Assembly (NCBI GenBank): GCA_964483245.1
Contig: CAZABP010000004.1
Span: forward strand, 62,001-126,000
Source of the DNA: CAZABP01 sp964483245
GTDB taxonomy: Bacteria > Planctomycetota > UBA1135 > UBA2386
DNA length: 64,000 nt
Direction of reading: 5' to 3'
Position numbers and translations under genes: made by a program. The notes below the pieces were generated by a model. It saw only the letters and a list, made by a program, of their open reading frames with translations, had not been told where the DNA came from and ran no database searches. How positions within the stretch are numbered: the first letter of the stretch is position 1; the number at the start of each line of letters is the position of its first letter. Positions 1-9,547 of this stretch are shown here, one piece after another.

Positions 1-2598
1 CGGCCACAGGTCGCCGACCAGCTTCGTGTTCGCGGCCGTGCCATCCGTCATCCACAGCTCCGCACCCTCGTTCGGCGTCTCCGCCGTGAAGTACGCGAAC
101 CGCGATCCGGTCGAAACGAACAGATACGGATACGACCCGCCCGTTCCCGGCCACAGGTCGGCGAGCAGCACCGTGCCGGCGGGAGTCCCGTCACTGACGA
201 ACGGTTCGCCGCCGTGCTGCGTCGTCTCGGCGTAGAACACGATCCGTGAGCCCGCAGCGACGAACTCGTACGGATAGCTCCCGCCCTGACCCGGCTCGAG
301 ATCCTTCAGCAGGAGCGTGCCGGCAGCCGTGCCGTCGGAACCCCACGGCTCGTCACCATGCGTGCCGTTGTCGGCGTTGAAGAACAGCCGCCCACCGGCC
401 ACACCGAACGAGTACGGATACGACCCGTTGCTGCCGGGCCAGACGTCCTTCAGCAGCACCGTCCCGGCAGCCGTGCCATCGGTGATCCAAGGCTCCGCGC
501 CATTGGTCGGATCCTCGGCACTGAACGCGAGCCGGTTGCCGAACCGTGTGAAGCCGGTCGGATAGCTGTCGGTTCCGCCGGGATAGATGTCCTTCAACAT
601 GATCGTGCCGGCGGTGGTCCCGTCGGTGACCCACAGCTCGATGCCGTGCGAGCCGTTCGTCGCGGCGAAGTAGACCTTGCCGCGGAACTCCGTCAGCTCG
701 TACGGATCTCCGCTGTTGCTGCCGGGTGCGATGTCCTTCAGCAACACGGTGCCGGCCGGGGTCCCATCGCTGGCCCAGAGCTCCGTTCCCGTGGTGCTCT
801 GGTAAGCGCTGAACAGCAGCCGGTTGCCGAGCTGGCAGAAGCCGTACGGATACGACGAGTTCGCGCCCGGCTCGATGTCGCGCAGCAGGATCGTGCCGGC
901 GGCCGTGCCATCGCTGGCCCACAGCTCCGGGCCGGTCGTGCCGTCGTCCGCCGTGAACAGCACGCGCTGGTCGAGTTGCGTGAAGCCCTCGGGATAGCTG
1001 TCGCCGGCGCCGGGGTTGATGTCCTTCAGCAGGACCGTGGATGCCGCAGTGCCGAGTGACACGTACGGCTCGTACCCGTTCGTGCCGTCGGTGGCCGTGA
1101 ACCACAGGCGCGCGATCCCGTCGGCGAGACCGTACGGATCGGCCGGTGCCGAGCTGCCGGGCAGCTTCGGATTCAGATCGAGCAGCAGGATCGTGCCGGC
1201 GGTCGTGCCGTCACTGGCCCACAGCTCGACGCCGCTGACGCCGTCGTCGGCCTGGAACACGACGCGCGCTCCGGTCACGTCGGTGGTCAGGAAGCTGGGA
1301 TACGAGCTGTTCGCGTTCCCCTTCGTCATGCCGGGGTGGATGTCCTTGACCAGCACAGTGCCAGCCACGGTCCCGTCCGTCCTCCACAGCTCGAAGCCGC
1401 TGCCGGCATTGCCATCGCTCGCGCGGAACAGGATCTGCGTCCCGGCCTGCGCGAAGTACGCCGGCGACGCGCTCGCGCTGCCCGGGTTGAGGTCGCGCAC
1501 GAGCACTGTGCCGGCGTTCGTGCCATCGCTGCGCCACAGCTCGATGCCGTTGGTGCCGTCGTTGGCCGCGAACAGCAGCATCGAGCTGTTCGCGAACAGG
1601 CTGTTCGGAGACGAGGAGGTCGTCCCGGCGCGCACGTCCTTGACCAACTGCGTTCCCGCCGCCGTTCCGTCCGTGACCCACAGCTCGCTGCCGTTCGTCG
1701 TCGTCGTCGCGCGGAAGTAGTACTTCCCCTGGAACAACGTGAAGCCGGTCGGGGAGCTGCCTGCGGTCCCGGCGTTGATGTCGCGGACCATGACCGTGCC
1801 GGCTGCGGTCCCATCGGTGATCCACAGCTCGTGTCCGGTCCCTGGTCCGGTCGCCGTGAACAGCAGCTTGCCGGCGAACGGCGTCAGGTTGTTCGGCGAG
1901 CTGCTGGCGAGGCCCGGGTTGATGTCGACCAGCATCGTGGTGCCGGCAGACGTCCCATCGCTGATCCAGAGCTCGTAGCCGTTGCTGCCGTCGTCGGCGC
2001 GGAACAGCATCCGATTCCCGATCGGCGTGAACTGTGTTGGCCACGACGCGCCGACACCCGGCTGGATGTCCTTCAGCATCGCTGTGCCGGCTGCCGTCCC
2101 ATCGCTGATCCACGGCTCCGCACCACTGACCGCGGAGTCGCGCCAGAACCAGAACAGGCCGTTCCCGTACCGCATCCCGCCGACTTCATCCGTCCCGAAC
2201 GACAGCACCAGCTTGGTGTTCGCCGTCGTCCCGTCGGTCGAGTACAGGCCGTAGTTCCCGCCGACCCACGCGAAGAACGCATGGAAGCCGCTGCCGCGTG
2301 ACGTCACTTCGTACGGGTAGGAACTCGCGCCACCTGGCGCCAGATCGGCGAGCAGCGACGTCGAGCCGGTGATCCCGATCGTCCGGAACAGTTCGTAACC
2401 CGTCGCGCGCGTCTCGGCCGGGAACAGGATGAACGGCACCGTCGCTGCGAATGGACCGGGATACGACCCGGGGGGCTCCGCCGGCATCGTGTTGATGTCC
2501 TTCAACAACACCGGGCCCTGCGCGATGGCAGCAGCACCGGACATCCCAATGGCCGTGAGTCCGACGAACGCAACGAGACGAAGTGAGGGGTTCCGCAT
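1..2598 (-). CDS. ELWxxDGT repeat secreted protein, C-terminus beyond window
   Basis: Sixth gene in transcription order of a tandem paralogue array; the frame is still open at base 1, so 866 codons are visible and about 170 C-terminal residues are missing by comparison with its neighbours. The start is ATG at 2598, preceded at seven bases by a strong GGAGGT ribosome binding site. The N-terminus MRNPSLRLVAFVGLTAIG... is a signal peptide ending near AIAQ, followed by the family motif GPVLLKDIN. The body is repeats of the form ELWxxDGTxAGTxLLxDLxPG. Linkers near the visible end read GSYPYEF or GSYPYL, closest to the third gene to its right (6186-9290). The function of ELWxxDGT proteins is unknown; they are generally exported and probably fold as beta-propeller-like repeats (inference). 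Confidence 0.9.
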   Translation of the reverse strand, partial: MRNPSLRLVAFVGLTAIGMSGAAAIAQGPVLLKDINTMPAEPPGSYPGPFAATVPFILFPAETRATGYELFRTIGITGSTSLLADLAPGGASSYPYEVTSRGSGFHAFFAWVGGNYGLYSTDGTTANTKLVLSFGTDEVGGMRYGNGLFWFWRDSAVSGAEPWISDGTAAGTAMLKDIQPGVGASWPTQFTPIGNRMLFRADDGSNGYELWISDGTSAGTTMLVDINPGLASSSPNNLTPFAGKLLFTATGPGTGHELWITDGTAAGTVMVRDINAGTAGSSPTGFTLFQGKYYFRATTTTNGSELWVTDGTAAGTQLVKDVRAGTTSSSPNSLFANSSMLLFAANDGTNGIELWRSDGTNAGTVLVRDLNPGSASASPAYFAQAGTQILFRASDGNAGSGFELWRTDGTVAGTVLVKDIHPGMTKGNANSSYPSFLTTDVTGARVVFQADDGVSGVELWASDGTTAGTILLLDLNPKLPGSSAPADPYGLADGIARLWFTATDGTNGYEPYVSLGTAASTVLLKDINPGAGDSYPEGFTQLDQRVLFTADDGTTGPELWASDGTAAGTILLRDIEPGANSSYPYGFCQLGNRLLFSAYQSTTGTELWASDGTPAGTVLLKDIAPGSNSGDPYELTEFRGKVYFAATNGSHGIELWVTDGTTAGTIMLKDIYPGGTDSYPTGFTRFGNRLAFSAEDPTNGAEPWITDGTAAGTVLLKDVWPGSNGSYPYSFGVAGGRLFFNADNGTHGDEPWGSDGTAAGTLLLKDLEPGQGGSYPYEFVAAGSRIVFYAETTQHGGEPFVSDGTPAGTVLLADLWPGTGGSYPYLFVSTGSRFAYFTAETPNEGAELWMTDGTAANTKLVGDLWP

Positions 2599-2746
2599 GG
2601 ATGGCACCTCCAGGTACCGGACGACGTGTCGGAGTACAGCAGCCGTTACCAGCGAGCAAGCGGACCGGGAACCCGCCTACCTACGCCGCCACAGCGTCGC
2701 GTCGCATGCACGGCAAGATCACCCGAGTGGAGACGAAGCGGAAACT

Positions 2747-2838
2747 GGAGCGGGATGGGGATCAGGAGCGGGATGGGGATCAGGAGCGGGATGGGGATTG
2801 AGTTCGGGTTCGGGACGGGATCGGGATCGGGATCGGGC
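2747..2838. repeat. intergenic G-rich tandem array (18-mer x3, then hexamers)
   Basis: Three copies of an 18-base unit (GGAGCGGGATGGGGATCA, the last with a changed end) lie at 2747-2764, 2765-2782 and 2783-2800. They are followed by GGGTTC, GGGAC and GGGATC hexamer-like units to 2838. The array sits 18 bases past the stop of the gene at 2856-5930 and before the start of the next gene. The plus strand is G-rich here, opposite to the other arrays of this locus, so the transcript would be C-rich. Confidence 0.85.
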
Positions 2839-2855
2839 GCTCGCCGAGCGCGCGC

Positions 2856-5800
2856 TCAGAACCCGATCGTCCAATGCACTCCGTTCGTCGCGTCCGCACC
2901 GAGCGGCGTCGCGGTCGGTCCCATCACCACCTGCGACGCCACGGTGACGCCCTTCAAGAATGCGAACGCAGGGTGCAGCGGCATCGCGAGGGACCAGTTC
3001 CCCTGCGCATCCGTCGCCGCCGTCAACAGGGTCGAGTACGTCCCCGGGTCCACGTACACGTATGCCCCGCCGCCAACATGCAGCGGCTGCCCCGGGAGAC
3101 TGACCAACATCGCCAGGGCCGTACTCGGCGCCGCGCCGCGCACGGCGAACGTGACGGTCTGCCCGATCACCGGATCCGTCGCGGTCAACGCCGGCGCGCG
3201 TCCACCGGCCGCGTATGAGACGCCGAAGGCCTTGTTCGTCGCGCCCGCATCCAGCTGCCACAGCTCGCTGCCGAGGACCCCGTCGTCACCGCTGAAGTAG
3301 ATCTTTCCCGCGCTCGTCACGACGAATCCAACCGCCGAGTTGGAGCCACCCGGCCACAGATCGACGACCAGCTGCGTCCCCGCTGTCGTGCCGTCGGTCA
3401 CCCAGAGTTCCGTGCCTTCATTGGGCGTCGTGGCGAGGAAATGGACGAACCGGGATCCGCTCGCGCGCAGTCCGTGTGGACTCGAGCTGGCACTGCCGGG
3501 CACGACGTCTGCGAGCAGTCGTGTGCCTGCCGCGGTTCCGTCGCTGATGAACACCTCGATGCCGGCCGTGCTCGTTGTGGCACGGAACACGGCGCGCGCG
3601 CCGCAAGGCGTGAACTGGCCGGGATTGCTGCTGTCGGGGCCAGTGCGGAGATCTGTCAGCAGCAGCGTCCCCGCCACGGTTCCGTCACTGATCCACGGCT
3701 CCACGCCCGTGGCGCCATCGTCGGCCGCGAAGAAGAGCCGATCCCCGGCGACGCACAGCGAGTGCGGGTCCGATGCGGCACCACCGGTGCGCAGATCCGC
3801 GAGCAGCATGGTGCCGGCTGGCGTGCCATCGCTGACCCAGAGCTCCTTTCCGGCAGCTGCGTCGACCGCAGCGAAGTACAGCTTGCCGCGATACGCGACG
3901 AGTTCAGCTGGCGATGAATCCGCAGTCCCTGGATTCAGATCCTTCAGCATCAGGGTGCCGGCGGGCGTGCCGTCGGTGACCCACAACTCCTCACCGGTCG
4001 TGAAGAAGCCGCCATTGGCGGCGAAGTAGCAACGGCCACCGAAGTTGGTGAAGTGCTGCGGCGCGCCGCTCGTCGGACCGGGCCAGATATCGTGCAGCAG
4101 TTGCGTGCCGGCGGACGTGCCGTCGGTGACCCACAGTTCGAGTCCCGTGAGGGGCTCGCTCGCGATGAACAACAACTTGTCGCCGAGCTGATGGAACAGT
4201 CGCGGCAGCGAATCCCCGGGCCCCGGATTCAGGTCCTTCAGCAAGCGCGTTCCGGTCGCGGTCCCGTCGGTGATCCACAGCTCGGCGCCATGCGCCGGAG
4301 TGTCCGCCTGGAACAGAACCCGATGATCGAGCTGCGTGAAACCCGCTGGTGAACTGCTGGCGGCACCGGGATTCAGATCCAGCAACAGACCCGTCGACGC
4401 CGCCGAGCCATACGAAACGTATGGCTCGGTCCCACTCGTGCCGTCATCCGCGCTGAAGAACAGCCGCGCCAGCGCGTCCGTCATGTGTGCAGGAGCAGCG
4501 GGTGCGGTTGCGCCCGGCGGCTGCGGATCCAGGTCGACGAGGAGCACCGTCCCGTTGGTCGTCCCATCGCTGCTCCACAGCTCCGTACCGGTTGCGGCCG
4601 TGTGTGCCTGGAACAGGACCCTCGTGCCGCTGAGATCCGTCGTCAGGTAGGCCGGCAGCGAGCTGTTGGCGAATCCGCCGATCGATCCCGGATAGATGTC
4701 TTTCAGCAGCACGGTCCCCGCCGGCGACCCGTCGGTCACGAACAGCTCCACGCCCTGGTTCGAGGTTCCGTTGTTGGCGCGGAACAGCACGCGGTTGACC
4801 AGCTGCTCGAAGTACACGGGTGCACCATGCGCTGGTCCGACGTTCAGATCGCGCAGCTGGAACGTCCCCATCGTCGTGCCATCCGACCGCCACAGCTCCT
4901 GACCGGTCACGCCGTCGGTTGCTGCGAACAGCAAGCCGAAGCTGCTGCTGAACAGGTTCGTGGGCGCCGAGGAGCTCGGGCCGGTGAAGATGTCGGCGAC
5001 CAGCAGCGTGCCGGTGAGCGTGCCGTCCGTGACCCACAGTTCCTCGCCATTCGCCGCGTCGCCAGCGCGGAAGTAGAGCCTGCCGGCGTGCGGCGTGAAC
5101 CCGGTCGGGAACGACCCACTGCTGCCCGCGCGGATGTCGAGTACGAGCGCCGTTCCGGCCGTGGTGCCATCCGTGACCCACAACTCGGCGCCATGGATCC
5201 CATCGTTCGCCGCGAAGCAGGCGCGGTTTCCGAGCACCGTCATGTGCATCGGTGATCCGCTACCCATGCCCGGCTGCAGGTCCTTCAGCAGCACCGTCCC
5301 CGCCGCCGTGCCATCGCTGATCCACAGCTCCTCCCCGTTGAGCCCGTCGTATGCCCGGAACAGCATGCGCGTGCCGAGCGCTGCAAGATGGCCTGGTGCC
5401 GAGGATGCGGGACCAAACCGGATGTCCTTCAACAACCGCGTTCCCGCCGTAGTCCCATCGCTGACCCAGGGCTCGATGCCGGTCGCGGAGTCCCCAGCCG
5501 CGAAGTACGCCTGGTTGCCCGCGACCACGAATCCCCTCAGCCACTCTGAGCCGAACGAGCGCACGAGTTGCGCCGTCGTTCCCACGGAATCCGTCACGTA
5601 CAACCGCACGTCGCCTGCCACGCTCGCCACGAACATCAGGCGGCCATTGGTGAGCGGCGTCAAATCCGTCGGGTACGAGCTCGTCCCACCGGGCGCCAGA
5701 TCAGCCACCAGCCGCGTGGTCGCTGCCGTCCCCAACGTCACGTACAGCTCGGCTCCCGTCGCGCGTGTCTCGGCTACGAAATAGATCCACGGGCCACTGC

Positions 5801-5930
5801 GCACCAACTGTGCCGGCGACGACGACACCGCTGGCGCCGGCATCTGGTTGATGTCCTTCACCAACACCGGCACCTGGCCCGCGACGCCGCAGGCCAACAG
5901 GAACGTGAACGCGCTACGCAATGCAGACAT
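2856..5930 (-). CDS. ELWxxDGT repeat secreted protein
   Basis: A 1,024-residue member of the array. The ATG at 5930 is preferred because it opens a signal peptide (MSALRSAFTFLLACGVAGQ) leading into VPVLVKDINQMP, with GGAG eight bases upstream. The frame stays open 63 codons further, through the hexamer repeats, but that stretch encodes only Ile/Gly/Phe-rich low-complexity residues. Its linkers are the least serine-rich of the family (GPASSAP, GMGSGSP). The central irregular repeat has linker DLDPQPPGATAPAAP. The C-terminal module ends NGVHWTIGF, shared in form with all complete neighbours. Role unknown; export is likely from the signal peptide. Confidence 0.92.
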   Translation of the reverse strand: MSALRSAFTFLLACGVAGQVPVLVKDINQMPAPAVSSSPAQLVRSGPWIYFVAETRATGAELYVTLGTAATTRLVADLAPGGTSSYPTDLTPLTNGRLMFVASVAGDVRLYVTDSVGTTAQLVRSFGSEWLRGFVVAGNQAYFAAGDSATGIEPWVSDGTTAGTRLLKDIRFGPASSAPGHLAALGTRMLFRAYDGLNGEELWISDGTAAGTVLLKDLQPGMGSGSPMHMTVLGNRACFAANDGIHGAELWVTDGTTAGTALVLDIRAGSSGSFPTGFTPHAGRLYFRAGDAANGEELWVTDGTLTGTLLVADIFTGPSSSAPTNLFSSSFGLLFAATDGVTGQELWRSDGTTMGTFQLRDLNVGPAHGAPVYFEQLVNRVLFRANNGTSNQGVELFVTDGSPAGTVLLKDIYPGSIGGFANSSLPAYLTTDLSGTRVLFQAHTAATGTELWSSDGTTNGTVLLVDLDPQPPGATAPAAPAHMTDALARLFFSADDGTSGTEPYVSYGSAASTGLLLDLNPGAASSSPAGFTQLDHRVLFQADTPAHGAELWITDGTATGTRLLKDLNPGPGDSLPRLFHQLGDKLLFIASEPLTGLELWVTDGTSAGTQLLHDIWPGPTSGAPQHFTNFGGRCYFAANGGFFTTGEELWVTDGTPAGTLMLKDLNPGTADSSPAELVAYRGKLYFAAVDAAAGKELWVSDGTPAGTMLLADLRTGGAASDPHSLCVAGDRLFFAADDGATGVEPWISDGTVAGTLLLTDLRTGPDSSNPGQFTPCGARAVFRATTSTAGIEVFISDGTAAGTRLLADVVPGSASSSPHGLRASGSRFVHFLATTPNEGTELWVTDGTTAGTQLVVDLWPGGSNSAVGFVVTSAGKIYFSGDDGVLGSELWQLDAGATNKAFGVSYAAGGRAPALTATDPVIGQTVTFAVRGAAPSTALAMLVSLPGQPLHVGGGAYVYVDPGTYSTLLTAATDAQGNWSLAMPLHPAFAFLKGVTVASQVVMGPTATPLGADATNGVHWTIGF

Positions 5931-5992
5931 CAGGTCGGCTCCATGCACGTTGGAGAGGGCACGCACCAGTATTTCACGGAAGCCTGATCCGC

Positions 5993-6077
5993 GCCCGATC
6001 CCGCTCCCGAACCCGTTCCCGGCCCCGGTCCCGATCTCCATCCCGATCCCCAACCCGAACCCGATCCCGCTTCCGCC
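5993..6077. repeat. intergenic hexanucleotide array
   Basis: Degenerate CCCGAT / CCCGAA / CCCGGT units follow each other on the plus strand, so the minus (transcribed-sense) strand carries GGG every six bases. The array lies between the start of the gene at 2856-5930 and the stop of the gene at 6186-9290. GGG-N3-GGG-N3-GGG-N3-GGG fits the standard G-quadruplex pattern. Confidence 0.8.
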
Positions 6078-6185
6078 TGCGCCTCCAGCTCGCCGCGCCT
6101 TGCGCGCGGCGAGCGGCACCCAGCGTCACGGGCCGTCATGCCCGGGACGCGGGGACGATCGGGTCCTGACGCGCCTTCGCCGCGC

Positions 6186-9100
6186 TCAGACCCCGATCGT
6201 CCAGTGCACTCCGTTCGTCGCGTCCGCACCGAGCGGAGTCCCGGTCGGTCCCATGACGACCTGCGAGGCGATCGTGACACCCTTCAAGAACGCGAACGCC
6301 GGATGCAGCGGCATCACGAGCGACCAGTTGCCCTGCGCATCTGTCGCTGCCGTCAACAGCGTCGAGTAGGTCCCCGGATCCACGTACACGTACGCCCCGC
6401 CGCCGACGTGCAGCGGCTGCCCCGGCAGACTGACCAACATCGCCAGGACCGTGTTCGGTGCCGCGCCGCGCAGCGCGAACGTCACGCTCTGGCCGATCAC
6501 CGGATCCGTCGCCGTCAGCTTCGGTTGCCGTCCCGCAGCTGCGTACGGCACCCCAAACGTCTTGCTGACCGCACCGGCATCCAGCTGCCAGACCTCGTAA
6601 CCGGCGATCCCGTCGTCCCCTTGGAAGTAGACCTTCCCTGCACTGGTGACCAGATAGCTCGGATACGAACCCTGCCCGCCAGGCCACAGGTCCGCGACGA
6701 TCTTCGTGCCGGCCGTCGTGCCGTCCGTCACCCACAGCTCGCCCCCTTCGTTCGGCGTCTCCGCGATGAAGTAGACGAACCGTGAGCCGCTGGCGCGGAA
6801 CTCGTACGGATACGACCCGTCGCTGCCGGGCCACAGGTCCTTCAGCAGCACCGTGCCGGCCGCCGTGCCGTCGCTGACGAACGGCTCCCCGCCGACGTTG
6901 CTCGGCTCGCCGTAGAACACGACGCGGTTGCCGCACGGCGTGAACTCGTAGCAATAGCTGCCGTTCGCGCCCGGCTCGAGGTCGCGCAACAGCACGGTGC
7001 CGGCGACGGTGCCGTCACTGATCCAAGGTTCGTCCCCGTTCGTGCCGTCGTCGGCCGTGAAGAACAGGCGGCCGTTCACGACCGTCAGCGAATACGGATA
7101 CGAACCGCCCGAGCCGGGTTGGATGTCCTTGAACAGGACCGTTCCGGCTGCAGTCCCGTCGCTGACCCACAGCTCGTTGCCGTTCGTCGCGTCGGTTGCA
7201 TAGAAGAACAACCGGCCTGCCAGCTCGACGAAGCCGGCCGGCGAGGAGCTGGCCGTGCCCGGGTTCAGGTCCTTCACCATCATGGTGCCGGCAGGAGTTC
7301 CGTCGGTGACCCACAGCTCCGCGCCGTTCGCCGCCGTGCCGTTGTTGGCGGCGAACCAGCAGCGCCCGCCGAAGTTCGTGAATCCGTTCGGCGATCCGCT
7401 CGTGGTGCCGGCGGCGATGTCCTTCAAAAGGACCGTCCCGGCCGCGGTGCCGTCGGTGACCCACAGCTCATTGCCGGTCGCCGCCTCCGTGGCGCGGAAC
7501 AACAGCTTGTTGCCGAGCTGATGGAACAGGTACGGCGACGAGCTCGCAGTCCCAGGATTGACGTCTTTCAGCAACACGGTGCCGGCCGGGGTGCCATCGG
7601 TGATCCACGGCTCTGCGCCGGTCGCGCCGTCGGTGGCACGGAACACGACGCGGTGGTCGAGCTGCGTGAAGTACGCCGGCGAGCTGTTGGCTGTGCCGGG
7701 ATTGATGTCCTTCAACAGCACGGTCGACGCCGCGGTGCCGTACGAGATGTACGGCTCGTACCCGGTCGTGCCGTCGGTCGCATGGAAGAACAAGCGCGCG
7801 ACCGCGTCGGTCAGATTCGCCGGGTAGGCCGAGGCCGTGGCACCCGGCAACAGGGGATTCAGGTCTGCGAGCAACACCGTGCCGTTCGTCGTGCCGTCGC
7901 TGACCCAGAGTTCGGCACCGGCGACGCCGTCGCGCGCCTGGAACGCAACGCGCGTTCCGCTGAAGTCCGGCGTCAGGTAGATCGGCGCCGAGCTGTTGGC
8001 CGTCGTGCCGGTCATGCCGGGATAGATGTCCTTGAGCAGGGCCGTGCCCGCGGCGGTCCCATCCGTGACGAACAGCTCCGTGCCCTGGTTCGCGGGCCCG
8101 TTGTTGGCGCGGAACAACACGCGCGTGCCGAGTTGCACGAAGTAGATCGGCGAGCCGCTGCTGGTGCCGGGGTAGATGTCCTTCAACAGGAGCGTGCCTG
8201 CCGACGTGCCATCCGACCGCCACAGCTCGGCCCCTGTCGAACCGTCGTTGGCCGTGAACAGCAGTCCGGCGCTGCTGCTGAACAGGTTCGCCGGCGACGA
8301 GGCAGCCGTGCCGCCGCGGATGTCCTTGATCAGCAGCGTGCCGGCGCTCGTGCCATCGGTGACCCAAAGCTCGCTGCCGCTCGCGGCATCCGTGGCACGG
8401 AAGTACAGCTTGCCGCCATGCTCCGCGAATGCGAACGGTGACGAGCTCGCCGTGCCGGCGTTGATGTCGCGCAGCTGCACGGTGCCCGCCGGCGTCCCAT
8501 CGCTGATCCACAGCTCCGTGCCGGTTGCGCCGTCGTTCGCCGAGAAGCAGATCCTGCCGGCGAACGGAGTCAGATATGCCGGCGATCCACTGCCACTCGC
8601 CGGATTCAGATCCTTCAGCAGGACGGTCCCGGCCGTCGTGCCATCGCTGATCCACAGCTCATTGCCATTCGTGCCGTCCGACGCCCGGAACAGCACCTTC
8701 GTGCCGTGCTGCACGAAGTACGCCGGCGACGACGACGTCGCGCCCGGCGCGATGTCCTTCAGCAGCACGGTCCCGGCCGCCGTCCCATCACTGACCCACG
8801 GCTCGCTGCCGAGCGCCGCGTTGTAGACCGAGAAGTACGCCTTTCCGCCCGCAACTACGATCGAGCCGGGTGAGTCACTGCCGAATGCGTGCACCAGCTT
8901 CGTGTTCGCCGGCGTGCCATCCGTCAAGTACAGCCCCGTACTCCCGTTCACCTCGGCGAAGAACAGCAAGCTCCCCGGCACGAACGGCGCCAACGAGTAC
9001 GGGTACGAACTCGCCGCACCCGGCGCCAGATCTGCCACCAACTGCGTCGTCCCGGGCAGACTCAGCGTCCTGTACAGCTCGTATCCCAGCGCCCGCGTCT

Positions 9101-9290
9101 CCGCGGTGAAGAACGTCAGCGGCCCGCTCCGCACCAGCGCGGCCGGATACGACGACGGTGGCGCCGCCGCCAGCGTGTTGATGTCCTTCAGCAGCACCGG
9201 CGCCTGCGCTGCGACACCACCGACCAGCGCCAGCGCGCAGCCAACACCGGACCACACGCGGAACCACCACGCACCACGGACACACAGCAT
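6186..9290 (-). CDS. ELWxxDGT repeat secreted protein
   Basis: A 1,034-residue paralogue. ATG at 9290 gives MLCVRGAWWFRVWSGVGCAL... with a signal-peptide profile ending near VAAQ; GGGAG lies seven bases upstream. In-frame ATGs at 9344 and 9380 are possible but give no better signal peptide. I count seventeen DGT repeats, with the irregular linker NPLLPGATASAYP at repeat nine. The last four repeats have GSYPYxF or GSYCYEF linkers, like the gene at the left edge, which suggests these two are the closest pair. The terminal module ends NGVHWTIGV. Function unknown. Confidence 0.92.
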   Translation of the reverse strand: MLCVRGAWWFRVWSGVGCALALVGGVAAQAPVLLKDINTLAAAPPSSYPAALVRSGPLTFFTAETRALGYELYRTLSLPGTTQLVADLAPGAASSYPYSLAPFVPGSLLFFAEVNGSTGLYLTDGTPANTKLVHAFGSDSPGSIVVAGGKAYFSVYNAALGSEPWVSDGTAAGTVLLKDIAPGATSSSPAYFVQHGTKVLFRASDGTNGNELWISDGTTAGTVLLKDLNPASGSGSPAYLTPFAGRICFSANDGATGTELWISDGTPAGTVQLRDINAGTASSSPFAFAEHGGKLYFRATDAASGSELWVTDGTSAGTLLIKDIRGGTAASSPANLFSSSAGLLFTANDGSTGAELWRSDGTSAGTLLLKDIYPGTSSGSPIYFVQLGTRVLFRANNGPANQGTELFVTDGTAAGTALLKDIYPGMTGTTANSSAPIYLTPDFSGTRVAFQARDGVAGAELWVSDGTTNGTVLLADLNPLLPGATASAYPANLTDAVARLFFHATDGTTGYEPYISYGTAASTVLLKDINPGTANSSPAYFTQLDHRVVFRATDGATGAEPWITDGTPAGTVLLKDVNPGTASSSPYLFHQLGNKLLFRATEAATGNELWVTDGTAAGTVLLKDIAAGTTSGSPNGFTNFGGRCWFAANNGTAANGAELWVTDGTPAGTMMVKDLNPGTASSSPAGFVELAGRLFFYATDATNGNELWVSDGTAAGTVLFKDIQPGSGGSYPYSLTVVNGRLFFTADDGTNGDEPWISDGTVAGTVLLRDLEPGANGSYCYEFTPCGNRVVFYGEPSNVGGEPFVSDGTAAGTVLLKDLWPGSDGSYPYEFRASGSRFVYFIAETPNEGGELWVTDGTTAGTKIVADLWPGGQGSYPSYLVTSAGKVYFQGDDGIAGYEVWQLDAGAVSKTFGVPYAAAGRQPKLTATDPVIGQSVTFALRGAAPNTVLAMLVSLPGQPLHVGGGAYVYVDPGTYSTLLTAATDAQGNWSLVMPLHPAFAFLKGVTIASQVVMGPTGTPLGADATNGVHWTIGV

Positions 9291-9410
9291 CGGACGACTC
9301 CCGGGACGAGGGGACGAAGGGGACGCCGCTCCATACCCACGCATCCGCACGCCCTGCAACCAACCATGTGGGGCCCGCATGCGCGGTTGAACGAATCGGG
9401 CCGCCACCAG

Positions 9411-9546
9411 CCCGATCCCGATCCCGATCCCGAACCCGATCCCGGTATCGATCCCGATCCCGGTTTCGAACCCGAACCCGAACCCGAACCCGATCCGGGT
9501 CCCGGTCCCGGTCTGGAACCCGAACCCGAACCCCAACCCGATCCCG
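9411..9546. repeat. intergenic hexanucleotide array, longest regular copy
   Basis: About 22 head-to-tail hexamers on the plus strand, mainly CCCGAT and CCCGAA with some CCCGGT. The array starts one base after the stop codon of the gene at 9548-12613, so the sense RNA would carry GGGAUC and GGGUUC units straight after translation ends. It has no unique spacers, so it is a tandem array and not a CRISPR. Confidence 0.88.
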
Positions 9547-9547
9547 C

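Noticed and set aside
5931..6119. Extended N-terminus of the gene at 2856-5930 through the hexamer array
   Set aside because: The extension encodes IGFG/GIGM-type low complexity, and a standard signal peptide starts at 5930.
9411..9546. Possible CRISPR array
   Set aside because: The units are contiguous hexamers with no unique spacers and no cas genes nearby.
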